Below the pieces are notes generated by a model, which was not told where the DNA came from, did not search any database, and worked only from the letters and a program-made list of their open reading frames with translations. The translations under genes were made by a program, and so were the position numbers. A stretch of DNA of 45,462 nucleotides from Planctomycetota bacterium (GTDB lineage Bacteria; Planctomycetota; JAPUJT01): NCBI GenBank assembly GCA_027296055.1, contig JAPUJT010000006.1, forward strand, positions 1-45,462, given 5' to 3'. Positions 32,949 to 42,591 of the stretch are shown piece by piece. Position 1 is the first letter of the stretch. Each line of letters begins with the position of its first letter.

Positions 32949-33440
32949 ATGATCCATAGCGACACGACATGCGCCCACCCCCCCCTATCCAATGTCCGTA
33001 GGACTCGAGGGCTGGGATGGGGCGCTCTAGCCCTCATTGCGGCCGCCCTGCCCCTGGGGTGCCGCTCCCCCGATCTCTGGATCGAGGCGGCCGTGACCGA
33101 GGTCCAGTGGAATAGAGACGGCTTCCTGCTGGACGGGTCGCGACGAACCTTCCGGTACATCTTCAGGAGAAACCGAGCGGAGGGTCGCCTGACCGTCTGG
33201 AACGACTACGCAGAGAAAGCGAAGTACATCGACTACGGCATGGACGGGAAAGTCGATCGGATCGCCACCCGCGGCGGTGAATGTAAGCGGGGAGCCCCGG
33301 GCAAGGAGGATCTGTTTGCCCACGCGGACAAGATCTGGGCCCGATGCACGGAGGAGCTGGGCATCGACCGGTACGTGGAGAAGTGGCAGGCCGCCGGGCC
33401 TGACGGGTTTGCCACACTGAGCGGCGTTGGAAGCTATTGA
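32949..33440 (+). CDS. Putative small lipoprotein
   Basis: 163 residues. After a 24-residue polar N-terminus, a hydrophobic signal ends in ALPLGC, an acceptable lipobox. The mature protein (about 125 residues) is rich in Trp/Arg/Asp with no recognised motif. It begins 12 bp after the end of the tRNA and has no ribosome binding site, so the message may be made by processing of a tRNA-mRNA transcript. The family is unknown. Confidence 0.6.
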   Translation: MIHSDTTCAHPPLSNVRRTRGLGWGALALIAAALPLGCRSPDLWIEAAVTEVQWNRDGFLLDGSRRTFRYIFRRNRAEGRLTVWNDYAEKAKYIDYGMDGKVDRIATRGGECKRGAPGKEDLFAHADKIWARCTEELGIDRYVEKWQAAGPDGFATLSGVGSY

Positions 33441-33513
33441 CGCGTCGCTCATCCCCCCCTCCCATCCACGGGTACTGATCGCTAAGATCGGTGTGTTCGC
33501 AGGAGGAATCGCC

Positions 33514-34890
33514 GTGAGCTCACTTCACCCACGAAGGCTGCCGATCTTGGTCCTCGCCCTCGCGCTGGGCATCGGCTGGGCCTCCCCTGCAGGGGGCGGG
33601 TCTCCATCTCTGCGCAAGCGACAGAAGGAACTGCAGTCAGCCGTTCGAAAGGGCGACGCGACCGCGGCTGCCGCCGCTATTCGCGAGATCGCTGCCATGA
33701 AGTCCTCGGACGCCATGGAGGCCCTGCTTCTGGCAGCCCTCGCCATACCGGACCAGGAGACATATGCCTCGCTTCGGAAGGCAATCGGCGGGGTGGAGGC
33801 CGGAAAGGGGCTCGATTTCCTCAACAAGGTGATCTCCCGGCCCCGCAAGGTCGCCCGGAAGTTCGAACGCTGGCAGCTACGGGTGCTCCTGGCCGAAGCC
33901 TTTGCCGCCCGGCAGGATGAGTCGACGTTCGCCTCTATCGTGGCAGCGCTTTCCGATGACAACTTCCCCGTACGGCGCGCCGCTATACGTGCCCTCGCGA
34001 AGAGGGGGGACCGGATGGCGATTCCGGCGCTGATCGACCTGCTCCAGGCGGAGGAGAACGACCCGGGCATCCTGTGGGAGGAGACACTGCAGGGCCTGCA
34101 GACCCTCACGGACACGGAGATCGTGGAGGCGGTGGATTGGAGGAACTGGTGGGGCGCCCATCAAGATGACGCCCCTCCACCCCCGGCCGGTCGAAAGCGT
34201 CGGTCGGACAAGCAGGAAAAGACTCAGAGCCCCACCTTCTTCGGCGTCAAGCTGATCAGCAAGCGAATCGTCTTTCTCATCGATGTCTCGGGGAGCATGC
34301 GGCTCGCCGACCCGGCGGTCGGGGGGGAGCAACCGAAGGGGGACGAGACGAAGGAACGCCCCGGTAGCCAGGTGTGGAGGAAGGCACGAGAGCGCCTCAG
34401 CCGAGCCAAGAACGAGCTGATCTCGACCCTGAGGAAGCTCCGGCCCAGCGTGCGGTTCAATATCGTTGCCTTTGCAGGCAGCCTCGAGACTTTCGCGCCG
34501 CGAGCACTGCCTCCGGCTAACCAGAGAAACTTGACGGAGGCGATTCGCTTCGTCCAGGCCCTCAAAACCCGGGGGGCGACGGCGACCGACGACGCCCTTC
34601 GGGAGGGATTCCAGTTCAAGGAGGCCAACACGATCGTCCTCCTCTCGGACGGAGTCCCGGCGAAGGCCAACGGGGATAACCCCACCTCCGACGAGATCAT
34701 CGACATGGTGAGGAGGCGAAATCGATTCCGGAAGGCGAGGATCTACACCTTCGGTTTCGACGGGATGGGAATCCGGCCTCCGGGCATGCCCGACTCTCCC
34801 AGGATGGGGCCGGAGATCCTCGAGGAGTTTCGGAAGATGATGCAGAATCTCGCCGAGGAAAACGACGGGACTTACACCTCGATTCGCTGA
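33514..34890 (+). CDS. Exported von Willebrand factor A protein with HEAT repeats
   Basis: 458 residues. The GTG start has AGGAGG 7 nt upstream. Signal peptide (LPILVLALALGIGWASPAGG), then helical HEAT-like units (residues about 60-200; FPVRRAAIRALAKRGDRMAIPALIDLLQ). The vWA domain begins at about 250 with the metal-site motif DVSGSM (257-262) and later LLSDGVPAKANG; the MIDAS Thr is probably in KTRGATATDDAL. This combination is seen in planctomycete-type genomes. It probably binds a partner or matrix component via metal. It starts 73 bp after the lipoprotein gene. Confidence 0.8.
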   Translation: MSSLHPRRLPILVLALALGIGWASPAGGGSPSLRKRQKELQSAVRKGDATAAAAAIREIAAMKSSDAMEALLLAALAIPDQETYASLRKAIGGVEAGKGLDFLNKVISRPRKVARKFERWQLRVLLAEAFAARQDESTFASIVAALSDDNFPVRRAAIRALAKRGDRMAIPALIDLLQAEENDPGILWEETLQGLQTLTDTEIVEAVDWRNWWGAHQDDAPPPPAGRKRRSDKQEKTQSPTFFGVKLISKRIVFLIDVSGSMRLADPAVGGEQPKGDETKERPGSQVWRKARERLSRAKNELISTLRKLRPSVRFNIVAFAGSLETFAPRALPPANQRNLTEAIRFVQALKTRGATATDDALREGFQFKEANTIVLLSDGVPAKANGDNPTSDEIIDMVRRRNRFRKARIYTFGFDGMGIRPPGMPDSPRMGPEILEEFRKMMQNLAEENDGTYTSIR

Positions 34891-34897
34891 TCACCAG

Positions 34898-36616
34898 ATG
34901 AAATTCTTACTGCCATCGATACTGCTGACTATCCTTGCCGCCTCGTGGATGCCCGACGCCGCTCCCGGGGCCGGGGGCCAGAAGAGAGAGGTTGGCGACT
35001 TGATAGCTCCGTCTTCCGATCTGATCCTCCTCAACGGAAAGGTCTACACGGGCGATCCCGGGAGACCGTGGGTCGAGGCGATCGCCATACGCAACGGCGT
35101 GATCCAGGCGGTCGGGGATTCGAAAACGGTGAGAAATCTTGCCTGGTCGTCCGAGGCGGTGAGCATCGATCTGGGCGGTCGGTTCGCCTGCCCGGGGTTT
35201 GTCGATGCCCACGGACACGTCGCCTCCCTCGGACGCACGATGAGATCGCTCGATCTCGTGGGAACCGGATCGTTCGGCGAAGTCGTGAAACGGGCCGGTG
35301 AACGTATCCCCACTCTTGCGAAGGGAGAGTGGGTCCTCGGGCGCGGGTGGGACCAGAACGACTGGAAGGAGAAGTCCTTTCCACACCATGAAGCGCTCTC
35401 CAAGGCCTCCCCCGATCATCCGGCCTGGCTCGTCAGGATCGACGGCCATGCCGGGATCGCAAACGCCAGAGCCCTCGAGATCGCGGGGATCGCGAAGGAG
35501 ACCCCCGACCCCGAGGGAGGTCGCATCGTGCGCGATCCCGGGAGCGGGGCTGCGACTGGCGTTCTCATCGACGCCGCGATGTCTCTCGTCACGCGGCACA
35601 TACCGTCCATGGACAAGGCACAGATCCGGAAGGACATCCTGGCGGCGCAGTCCGCCTGCATCGCGGTAGGCCTGACCGAGATTCACGATGCCGGAATCGG
35701 TTCGACCGAGATCGAGATCTACCGGGAGCTGGATCGGGCCGGCCTTCTCGATATCCGGATCTACGGTATGGCCTCGGGGAATCTCGCGACTCTCCGGCGC
35801 GTGTTCGCCGATGGGCCGATCCTGCCGGACCCGAACGGCCGGTTCACCCTGCGCTCGATCAAGGCGGTCGCGGATGGCGCCCTCGGGTCTCGGGGCGCGG
35901 CGCTCCTTGCCGACTACGCGGATGACCCCGGCAACCGGGGGCTGATGACCATCGGAAAAGAGGAGCTACTCGAGATCGTCCAGTGGGCGGTCCAGAAGGG
36001 CCTCCAGGTAGGCACCCACGCGATCGGGGATGCGGCTAACCGGATGACTCTCGATGTCTACGAGGAGGCGACGAGGGGTCGTCGCGGCGATTCGCCGCGC
36101 CTCCGGGTGGAGCACGCTCAGGTTCTCGCCCCCGAAGACATCTCCAGGTTCGACCGGCTCGGTGTGATCGCCTCGATGCAGCCGACGCATTGCACTTCCG
36201 ACATGCCCTGGGCCGGCCAGCGTCTCGGCGCGGCGCGCCTCTCCGGCGCCTACGCCTGGCGCTCTCTGCTCCAGAGTGGCGCCAGGGTCGCGTCCGGTTC
36301 CGACTTCCCCGTCGAGTCCGAGAATCCCCTCTGGGGCTTCTACGCCGCCGTCTCGCGCAAGGATCATGATGGCAAACCGGAGGGAGGTTGGAACCTGTCG
36401 GAGAGGATGACCCGCGAGGAGGCGATCCGTACCTTCACGGTTGACGGGGCCTATGCGGCGTTCGAGGAGGGATCCAAGGGTACCCTGGCTCCGGGCATGT
36501 GGGCCGACATCGTCGTTCTCGACAAGAATATCCTGAAGGTCGAGCCCGCCGAGCTCCTCCGGACGCGTGTCTGGGCCACCATCGTGGGCGGGAAAGTCGT
36601 GTACAGGACTCGTTGA
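34898..36616 (+). CDS. YtcJ-type amidohydrolase (amidohydro_3), exported
   Basis: 572 residues with a signal peptide (MKFLLPSILLTILAASW). The metal motif GFVDAHGH (HGH 105-107) is intact, and GRGWDQNDW, LVRIDGHAGIANARALE, IEIYRELD, GTHAIGDAANRMTLD, LRVEHAQVL and ASGSDFPVE match YtcJ-like metal-dependent hydrolases of unknown substrate. The C-terminal GSLAPGMWADIVVLDKN-like end (GTLAPGMWADIVVLD) is typical. It begins 7 bp after the vWA gene and overlaps the next start by one base (TGATG). Confidence 0.88.
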   Translation: MKFLLPSILLTILAASWMPDAAPGAGGQKREVGDLIAPSSDLILLNGKVYTGDPGRPWVEAIAIRNGVIQAVGDSKTVRNLAWSSEAVSIDLGGRFACPGFVDAHGHVASLGRTMRSLDLVGTGSFGEVVKRAGERIPTLAKGEWVLGRGWDQNDWKEKSFPHHEALSKASPDHPAWLVRIDGHAGIANARALEIAGIAKETPDPEGGRIVRDPGSGAATGVLIDAAMSLVTRHIPSMDKAQIRKDILAAQSACIAVGLTEIHDAGIGSTEIEIYRELDRAGLLDIRIYGMASGNLATLRRVFADGPILPDPNGRFTLRSIKAVADGALGSRGAALLADYADDPGNRGLMTIGKEELLEIVQWAVQKGLQVGTHAIGDAANRMTLDVYEEATRGRRGDSPRLRVEHAQVLAPEDISRFDRLGVIASMQPTHCTSDMPWAGQRLGAARLSGAYAWRSLLQSGARVASGSDFPVESENPLWGFYAAVSRKDHDGKPEGGWNLSERMTREEAIRTFTVDGAYAAFEEGSKGTLAPGMWADIVVLDKNILKVEPAELLRTRVWATIVGGKVVYRTR

Positions 36617-37350
36617 TGGCGACGGATGAGAACAAGTCGATTCGCACAGACCTCCTCCTGCTCGGATGCGCAGGCGTGATCATCGTAGGAGGGTGCATCA
36701 CCTCCGCCTTCCTCTTGCGTGGTCTCTTCGAGGGGACCGAGAGGGCACCGCCCGGGGATGAGATCGTCTCCGAGGCGCCGCCCGTCCGCGAGATACGCAT
36801 CCCGATCGACGCCGGCTTCAGCGACACGACCGCTTCGGAGAGGGGGGGGAAGAATCTGCACGCCCGGGAGTGGATCAGCTTCGGGGTCTACGAGGGAACC
36901 CTGCACGATGTCTCCCTTCTCCGCTTTCGCATCGACCTGGCGAAGGACGCGAGGGTGCCCTTCGCCACGATCGAGTTTCACTGCTCGGAAGCGATAGCCG
37001 GCTGGGGCGGCGCTTACTCTCGAAACCGGATCAACCTGATCGATTCCTCCGATCAGGGCCCGTTCGCCGAGCGAACTTACCCCACCTACGAGTCTCTCGA
37101 CCGCCTTCCCTCGAGCGGCACGGGTGTCCGGTGGACGACCGGCCCCTGGAGGCCCGGGGAGGTCTACCGGACGTCAAACATCGCCCCCCTCGTTCAAGCC
37201 TTCCTCCGTCGCGAGGACTACGCCCCGGGGCAGTACATCGGTCTCAAGATCACCGGCGAACCCCGCGGTTCCTCGGAGGGCTACTCCCGCCTTTACCCCG
37301 CGGTGGCCATGGAGGCCGGCAACCCCGCCGTCCTCATCCTCCGCCAATAA
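36616..37350 (+). CDS. Membrane-anchored DNRLRE/CBM96-like beta-sandwich protein
   Basis: 244 residues. An N-terminal membrane helix (LLLLGCAGVIIVGGCITSAFLL, possibly a lipobox at VGGC) is followed by a domain with the DNRLRE-like pattern: DTTASERGGKNLHAREWISFG, LLRFRIDLAK, ATIEFHC, NRINLIDSSDQGPF and the closing LYPAVAMEAGNPAVLIL. Such beta-sandwich modules are commonly attached to exported proteins, and some bind carbohydrate. ATG 36616 overlaps the stop of the amidohydrolase gene, implying coupled translation. Confidence 0.7.
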   Translation: MATDENKSIRTDLLLLGCAGVIIVGGCITSAFLLRGLFEGTERAPPGDEIVSEAPPVREIRIPIDAGFSDTTASERGGKNLHAREWISFGVYEGTLHDVSLLRFRIDLAKDARVPFATIEFHCSEAIAGWGGAYSRNRINLIDSSDQGPFAERTYPTYESLDRLPSSGTGVRWTTGPWRPGEVYRTSNIAPLVQAFLRREDYAPGQYIGLKITGEPRGSSEGYSRLYPAVAMEAGNPAVLILRQ

Positions 37351-37362
37351 CCTCCCAATTTC

Positions 37363-37400
37363 ATGACGCGCACGAATTTCGCGTATTTGGTGAGCGTCAT
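37363..37400. terminator. Possible terminator between convergent genes
   Basis: ATGACGC (37363-37369) and GCGTCAT (37394-37400) can form a stem around an AT-rich loop between the convergent DNRLRE and amidohydrolase genes. The arms are far apart and U-runs are weak, so support is low. Confidence 0.3.
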
Positions 37401-37414
37401 CAATTTATCTGAAG

Positions 37415-38752
37415 CTATTGGTATTTTTTGGCGAGTTCGGTCTGGCGGCTGCTGAGGGGAATCCGCCTGCCACGGATCAGGACGTGCTCCACTCGAGTGA
37501 GCGGCTGGAATGGATCGCCGGAGACGACGATGATGTCGGCGTCCTTCCCTGCCTTCAGGCTCCCCGTCCTGTCCGAGATGCCGAGTATCTCGGCGGCATC
37601 GATCGTCACCGCACGGAGGGCCGCCTCGTGAGGCAGTCCGTACGTGACGGCGAGCCCTGCCTGATAGGGAAGGTTCCGGACGTTGTGTGCGTCGCCGGTC
37701 TGGATCGAGATCTTCACGCCCGCGGCGTGAAGCTTCGCCGCGTTCTCGTAGATTGCACCCAGAGTTTCCATCGAGGACGGCTGGGTCGTCACAGGACCGA
37801 CGATCACGGGGATACCCTTCTCGGCGAGGGTGTCGGCAATCTTGTACGCCTCCGTGGCCTTGGCCAGGATGAGCCTGAGACCGAACTCTTCGGCCAGTCG
37901 GATAGCCGTGAGGATGTCGTCCACCCTCTGGGCGCGCGCGATCACGGGCACATCTCCATCCAGGACGGGCAACAGGCTCTCATGCACGAGGTCCCGGGTC
38001 GGGGGCTTCGGCTTCTTCTTCTCCCGACGGGACTCCTTTCCCTCCTCCTCTCCCATAGCCTTCGACTCCTCGTAGGCGGCGAGTCGCTCCTCGTAGTCCT
38101 TCAGCTTTCGACGGTAGTCGAGTGCCTTGGTGAAGGCCTCTCGAACCACAGCGGCGATCCCCATGCGGGTCGAGGGAGACTGATTCTTCGGCCCGTATCG
38201 CCCCTTCGGCGGCTGCCCGAGGTTCATGTGGACGGCGGCGGGCGCGAGGATCACCAGCGCCTCGACCGTATCGCCGTCCAGTCGAATCACGGCACTCTGT
38301 CCGGAGAGGACGTTGCCCTCCCCCGGCACACTGAGGACGCTCGTCACCCCGTTCAGCCGGGCAACCGGGATCAGCTCGCTCGCCGGGTTGAGGCCATCGA
38401 TGACCCGCATCTGAGGCGTGATCGGCATCGTCGCCTCGTCGTAATCTCGGGTCACCTCGACGGCGCCGATCTCGACGAGGCCGAGGCGAGTGTAGGAGTC
38501 GATCAGGCCCGGGAGAACGATCTTCCCCGTGGCGTCGATGACGTCCGCTCCATCCGGAATAGCGACGTCCCGTCCTACAGCCTCGATCTTGCCGTCGCGG
38601 ACGACAACGATTCCACCGTCGATCGGCTCGCCCTCGAGCGTCCAGATCGTCCCACCGCGGATGACGATCACATCAGCCGACTCTCCTTCCCCCGCGGATG
38701 CCGAAGGCCCCGCACAGGCCAGCAAGAGCAACGCGGTCAAAGCAGAGCGCAT
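37415..38752 (-). CDS. Imidazolonepropionase-like amidohydrolase paralogue lacking metal ligands
   Basis: 445 residues with a lipobox-like LLLAC at the N-terminus. The overall frame ([12 protein letters not shown]..., [37 protein letters not shown]) is that of imidazolonepropionase-like hydrolases, and it aligns throughout with the next upstream gene. But the HxH after PGLID is Y87/R89 (DSYTR), the HIHC region is ARAQ, the FQHC region is AKATE, and HSDSSD is QTGDAHN. All expected metal-binding His are gone. It is probably a pseudo-enzyme. A charged Lys/Glu-rich loop (about 235-260) is inserted. One base separates it from its partner gene. Confidence 0.85.
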   Translation of the reverse strand: MRSALTALLLLACAGPSASAGEGESADVIVIRGGTIWTLEGEPIDGGIVVVRDGKIEAVGRDVAIPDGADVIDATGKIVLPGLIDSYTRLGLVEIGAVEVTRDYDEATMPITPQMRVIDGLNPASELIPVARLNGVTSVLSVPGEGNVLSGQSAVIRLDGDTVEALVILAPAAVHMNLGQPPKGRYGPKNQSPSTRMGIAAVVREAFTKALDYRRKLKDYEERLAAYEESKAMGEEEGKESRREKKKPKPPTRDLVHESLLPVLDGDVPVIARAQRVDDILTAIRLAEEFGLRLILAKATEAYKIADTLAEKGIPVIVGPVTTQPSSMETLGAIYENAAKLHAAGVKISIQTGDAHNVRNLPYQAGLAVTYGLPHEAALRAVTIDAAEILGISDRTGSLKAGKDADIIVVSGDPFQPLTRVEHVLIRGRRIPLSSRQTELAKKYQ

Positions 38753-38753
38753 C

Positions 38754-40010
38754 CTACTCCTGTAGCTCATACGCCAGCCTCCCGTCCAAGTAGGTCTTCT
38801 CCACTCGAGTGTAGATGTCATACGGATGCTTCGAGAGGACGGCTATGTCGGCGTCTTTCCCCACCTCGATGCTGCCCACCCGATCGTCGATTCCCAGCAT
38901 CCAGGCAGGGTGCAGCGTGATCGATTTCAGGCCCTCTTCCTCCGAGAGGCCGTATTTCACCGCCTTCGCCGCTTCATGATAGAGCCTCTGGATCAGGTCC
39001 GAGCTGTCCGAATGGATGGCCACCCGGACCCCCTTGCTGGCCAGGATCGCCGCGTTGTGCGGCACCGCATCCCACGCCTCGACCTTGTAGCCCCACCAGT
39101 CGGCGAAGGTGGCCACGCCGCTCTTGTTGGCGGCGATCTGCTCCGCCACCTTGTATCCCTCCAGGCAGTGCTGAAACGAGGCTATGTGGAAGCCGAATTC
39201 CTTCGATATCTCGATCAGCTTCAGGATCCCATCCTGCCGGTAGCAGTGGATGTGGACGCGGATCTTACCATCCAGTACGTCCCGTAGGACCTCCAGCTTC
39301 AGGTCGCGTGCCGGGGGCGGGCCCTCATCCTCGCCCTCCGCTTTCCGCTCCTCGTAGTCCTTCCATTTGCGCCCGTAGTCCTGGGCCTCGACGAACGCTT
39401 TTCGCATCGTGTACGCGTTTCCCATCCGCGTGGACGGCATCTTCGACCGACCCCCGTAGACGCGCTTCGGGTTCTCCCCGAACGCCATCTTGATCCCTCG
39501 CGGCGCCCCCTCGAACTTCATCCCATCGAGGGTCTCCCCCAGACGAAGCTTCACGACGACGCCCTGCCCGCCGATCAGGTTGGCGCTTCCTGGAATGATC
39601 TGGATCGTGGTGACACCGCCGGCGAGGGCCCGCTCGAAGGCCGGGTCCTCCACGTTGACCGAATCCTCCGCGCGCACATGGGGCGTGATCGGATCGGTTG
39701 CCTCGTTTCCGTCGGCGTTCGCCCTCCCGCCCGGCCACGAGTAGACTCCCATGTGGGAGTGCGTGTCGACGATCCCCGGCATCACGAATTTTCCGGAGAC
39801 GTCCACGACGGTGGCCCCCTCCGGGATGGCCACATCCTTTCCAACCGCCGTGATCTTTCCGCCGCTCATCACCACGGTCCCCCCCTCGATCGTCCCGTTC
39901 GAGACGGTCAGGACCGTCCCCCCGCGAAGGGCAATCGTGGGGGCCTCATCCCCCGTCTGGGCAGGCAGAGAAAGGCAGAGAAGCAAGAACGCTCCGGAAA
40001 TCGACGCCAT
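38754..40010 (-). CDS. Imidazolonepropionase-like amidohydrolase (metal site intact)
   Basis: 418 residues with a signal peptide ending near LSLPAQ. Metal-binding VDTHSHMG (H84, H86), [16 protein letters not shown] and IHSDSSD are all present, and the end [30 protein letters not shown] is the standard amidohydrolase C-terminus. It is the upstream partner of a paralogue lacking these residues. The substrate is unknown; related proteins act outside the cytoplasm. It lies 56 bp after the small basic gene. Confidence 0.88.
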   Translation of the reverse strand: MASISGAFLLLCLSLPAQTGDEAPTIALRGGTVLTVSNGTIEGGTVVMSGGKITAVGKDVAIPEGATVVDVSGKFVMPGIVDTHSHMGVYSWPGGRANADGNEATDPITPHVRAEDSVNVEDPAFERALAGGVTTIQIIPGSANLIGGQGVVVKLRLGETLDGMKFEGAPRGIKMAFGENPKRVYGGRSKMPSTRMGNAYTMRKAFVEAQDYGRKWKDYEERKAEGEDEGPPPARDLKLEVLRDVLDGKIRVHIHCYRQDGILKLIEISKEFGFHIASFQHCLEGYKVAEQIAANKSGVATFADWWGYKVEAWDAVPHNAAILASKGVRVAIHSDSSDLIQRLYHEAAKAVKYGLSEEEGLKSITLHPAWMLGIDDRVGSIEVGKDADIAVLSKHPYDIYTRVEKTYLDGRLAYELQE

Positions 40011-40066
40011 CGGCTCGGCTCCGTGAGAGAGAAAGGCGGTGACCGGTCGGGCCCGCCCCTGAGGTC

Positions 40067-40303
40067 TTACAGGTCCTCGGGAAGGTAGTCCGGTATCTCG
40101 ACCGTGTCGATCGGTCTGAAGTTATTCAAGTTTATGGAAAGGAAGTGCTCGCGGTTCAGCTGCTCGACCTTTCGATACAGCTTGTGGTAGCAGAGGGAAT
40201 CCTGAAGGAGCTTCTTGTAGTAATCCGCCTCGATCACCATCTGATCTTGACGGATTCTACGCCACCGGAAACGGAAGACTCTCGAGAATAGCCTCCGGAG
40301 CAT
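40067..40303 (-). CDS. Small basic hypothetical protein (78 residues)
   Basis: 78 residues with an Arg-rich N-terminus (MLRRLFSRVFRFRWRRIRQDQ) that is probably membrane- or nucleic-acid-associated, then a Tyr/Leu-rich helix (DYYKKLLQDSLCYHKLYRKVEQL). ATG 40303 has GGAGG 7 nt upstream; a GTG at 40309 would be too close. A strong promoter lies about 75 bp upstream. It is the first gene before the amidohydrolase pair. No family recognised. Confidence 0.6.
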   Translation of the reverse strand: MLRRLFSRVFRFRWRRIRQDQMVIEADYYKKLLQDSLCYHKLYRKVEQLNREHFLSINLNNFRPIDTVEIPDYLPEDL

Positions 40304-40379
40304 CCCCACCCCTCCTTAAAGTGTGACCGTGGTGCAGGTGATCCCCTGGTGAAGGGATCGAGCCAGACTGGAAGCGGGG

Positions 40380-40408
40380 ATTGTATAGCCTCTCGGGGCG
40401 CAAGTCAA
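40380..40408 (-). promoter_or_regulatory. Promoter of the small-protein/amidohydrolase operon
   Basis: Minus strand -35 TTGACT (40408-40403), 17-bp spacer, -10 TACAAT (40385-40380). The rest of the divergent gap (40304-40577) holds a GATCCC/GGGATC hairpin in the leader and a TATACT (40472-40477) that may be the -10 of the rightward gene, without a clear -35. Confidence 0.55.
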
Positions 40409-40577
40409 GCCCGGGCGGGCCTCGCGGGTCGCCCACGGCCCGTCCCGGTGGCTTGCCCGTCCGACCGCCGGTATACTCCCAGTACCGGGGGCTCGCGGCT
40501 TGGATACCGCCGGGAAAGGCGGCAGGATCGGGACGCCCGGTCAGGCGCGCTGAAGATGCGCCGCGGAGGTGCTGAAC

Positions 40578-41555
40578 GTGAACCCTGCCGTTCTCGCTGC
40601 TCTATCAATTGCTCTCGCTCTCATCCCCATCCAATCGTCGACCGATCCGAAGCCCGATACCCCCTATCCCATCGGGGAGACCCTCCTCTACGAGGCTCGA
40701 CTCTGGAAAGGGGACGAGATCCTCGGGGGAAAGATCGGTGAGGTCAAGCTGACCTGCGAGGAGACGACACTCGCCTCGAAGTCTCGTATCCGGTTCTCTG
40801 CCACGGCGTCCGGGTCGGCCTTCGGTTACAAGGTGGTACACGAGATGGAGTCCATCCTGGACCCGGAAACGGGCCGCCCGATCGTTCATACTTCCGAGCA
40901 AAAGGGCACGGCGATCTCGTTGAAGCGGATCGACTTCTCCCCCACGGCAGCCGAGTACTGGAAGATGAAGCATTGCAAGGATTACGGCGGCCCATGCAAG
41001 GATGACCACGCCGCCTACGGGGATCCGACGAACGGCCACTGCGAAGATCGGCACTGCGGTCGCATGGAGCATCGCCACTGGTCCCTGCGCGACACGATCC
41101 CCGTCACCGGTCCCACTTACGATCCCCTCTCCGCCGTCCTCTTCGGGCGGCGCAGCGAGCTGAGCCTCCAGAAACGGTCTCTCCGGGTCGTGACGCTGGT
41201 CGATGATCGCCTCTGGGAGATCACCATCCGCGTCCAGGACGGAGGAGAGGTCGAGGTGCCGGCGGGGATATTTGACTGTCTGTTGCTGCATCTGGACCCG
41301 AAGATCTTGAATCCAAAGCCGTGGAAGAAGGACGAGAAGTTCGAAGGGCCCTTCGGGCTGCAGGGCGACATCCGGGTCTGGCTCGATAAGGAGAAGCTGA
41401 GACCCATCAAGGTGCGCGGCAGGGTCCCCCTCGGTCTGATCATGGACGCCGAGGTCAGGCTGACGGAAATCCGCCAGGCCAGCTCGGGAGGGGGCGACGT
41501 GAAGAAGGAAGCCCCCGAAGCCGATAAGACTCCTGGGAGGGGATCCAAACCTTGA
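40578..41555 (+). CDS. DUF3108-like exported protein with Cys/His-rich insertion (copy 1)
   Basis: 325 residues. GTG start with GGAGG 8 nt upstream (a GTG at 40569 overlaps that site). Signal peptide, then a beta-rich body with the DUF3108-type opening YPIGETLLYEARLWKG and GEVKLTC, and the closing VWLDKEKLRPIKVRGRVPLG. An insertion around 130-168 carries Cys133, 140, 155 and 160 and a cluster of His (KHCKDYGGPC, GHCEDRHC, EHRHW), suggesting disulfides or a metal site. It is a paralogue of the next gene, 58 bp downstream. DUF3108 proteins are periplasmic and of unknown function. Confidence 0.7.
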   Translation: MNPAVLAALSIALALIPIQSSTDPKPDTPYPIGETLLYEARLWKGDEILGGKIGEVKLTCEETTLASKSRIRFSATASGSAFGYKVVHEMESILDPETGRPIVHTSEQKGTAISLKRIDFSPTAAEYWKMKHCKDYGGPCKDDHAAYGDPTNGHCEDRHCGRMEHRHWSLRDTIPVTGPTYDPLSAVLFGRRSELSLQKRSLRVVTLVDDRLWEITIRVQDGGEVEVPAGIFDCLLLHLDPKILNPKPWKKDEKFEGPFGLQGDIRVWLDKEKLRPIKVRGRVPLGLIMDAEVRLTEIRQASSGGGDVKKEAPEADKTPGRGSKP

Positions 41556-41613
41556 TCTCCACCTCGAGGGGGATAGACTTCCCCGTTCTTCGCCGATCGC
41601 GAGAGGAGTTGCC

Positions 41614-42591
41614 ATGAGAAGTCTCGCTTCGTTCACCATCCTGCTGGCCGCCTCGTTTCTCATGGGGGCGAGACCGGCACCGGATTCGGAAAGCAACAAG
41701 AGCGAGCGTCCCCCCTTCTCCGTAGGGGAGAAGCTCGTCTACAACGCCCGCGTCTGGAAGGGCCTTTCCTTTCTCGGCCTCACCGTGGGCGAGGCGACCC
41801 TCCAGGTCAAGAACAGCGATCGCGCCGCGTGGCCAGGAGCCTATCGGATCATCGCAAGGGCCAAGGGCGGGGCCTTCGGTTACAAGGCCCGCGTCACCGT
41901 CCAGTCCTACGTGGATCGGGATACGCTCCTCCCCGTGCACGCCACCGTCACGCAGAGGGGCAGCGAGGTCCAGGACAAGAAGCTCGTCTTCGCCAATGAC
42001 GAGGCCCTCTATGTGAAAAAGAAGCACTGCAAGCTGAGCAAGACCTGCGTCACGCAGGAGCACTTCGTCACGGAGAAGATCAGCCGGGGCTTCCTGCGAG
42101 GATATGACCGGGTCCGTCGTCACTGCCGCCTGAGGAGGTGCGAGGCCCGGAAGCACTACATCTGGCGGATCCGCGACCGCCACCAGGTGGATGGCCCCAC
42201 CTACGATATGCTCTCGGTCATATACATCTGCCGAACGCTGGACCTCCCCATCAAAGGAAAGGGCCAGGAGCTCCGGATCGTCGACGGTCACGACCAGTGG
42301 GACGTGACGATACGGGCCATCGCCCGCGAGAAGATCGAGGTTCCGGCCGGCAAGTTTCGCTGCCTGCGGATCGAGATCTCCCCGAAGCCCGCCGAGAAGG
42401 GGACGAAGGTCCGCAAGGAGTTCCGGGGCCTCTTCGGGATCCACGGGGACATCCAGATCTGGATAGATGAGAAGTCTCGCATCCCGGTGAGGATCCGTGG
42501 AGTCGTCCCGTTCGGCATCGATCTGAACATGGAGGTCTCCCTGGCCAAGAAGACGCTCCCTCAGCTCGCCTCCCGAACCTCCGGATCCTGA
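41614..42591 (+). CDS. DUF3108-like exported protein with Cys/His-rich insertion (copy 2)
   Basis: 325 residues, the same length as its upstream paralogue. Signal peptide (SFTILLAASFLMGARPAP), opening FSVGEKLVYNARVWKGLSF and LTVGEATLQVK, and close IWIDEKSRIPVRIRGVVPFG. The insertion keeps the same Cys layout, C139, C145, C171 and C176 (KHCKLSKTC, RHCRLRRC) with a later His181, so the four Cys are conserved while the sequence between them differs. That points to selection for a structural or metal-binding role. GGAG lies before the ATG. It is followed after 93 bp by uvrA. Confidence 0.7.
   Translation: MRSLASFTILLAASFLMGARPAPDSESNKSERPPFSVGEKLVYNARVWKGLSFLGLTVGEATLQVKNSDRAAWPGAYRIIARAKGGAFGYKARVTVQSYVDRDTLLPVHATVTQRGSEVQDKKLVFANDEALYVKKKHCKLSKTCVTQEHFVTEKISRGFLRGYDRVRRHCRLRRCEARKHYIWRIRDRHQVDGPTYDMLSVIYICRTLDLPIKGKGQELRIVDGHDQWDVTIRAIAREKIEVPAGKFRCLRIEISPKPAEKGTKVRKEFRGLFGIHGDIQIWIDEKSRIPVRIRGVVPFGIDLNMEVSLAKKTLPQLASRTSGS

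Noticed and set aside
37418..38920. 500-codon open frame antisense to the amidohydrolase
   Set aside because: It mirrors the real gene on the opposite strand and has no protein-like motif.
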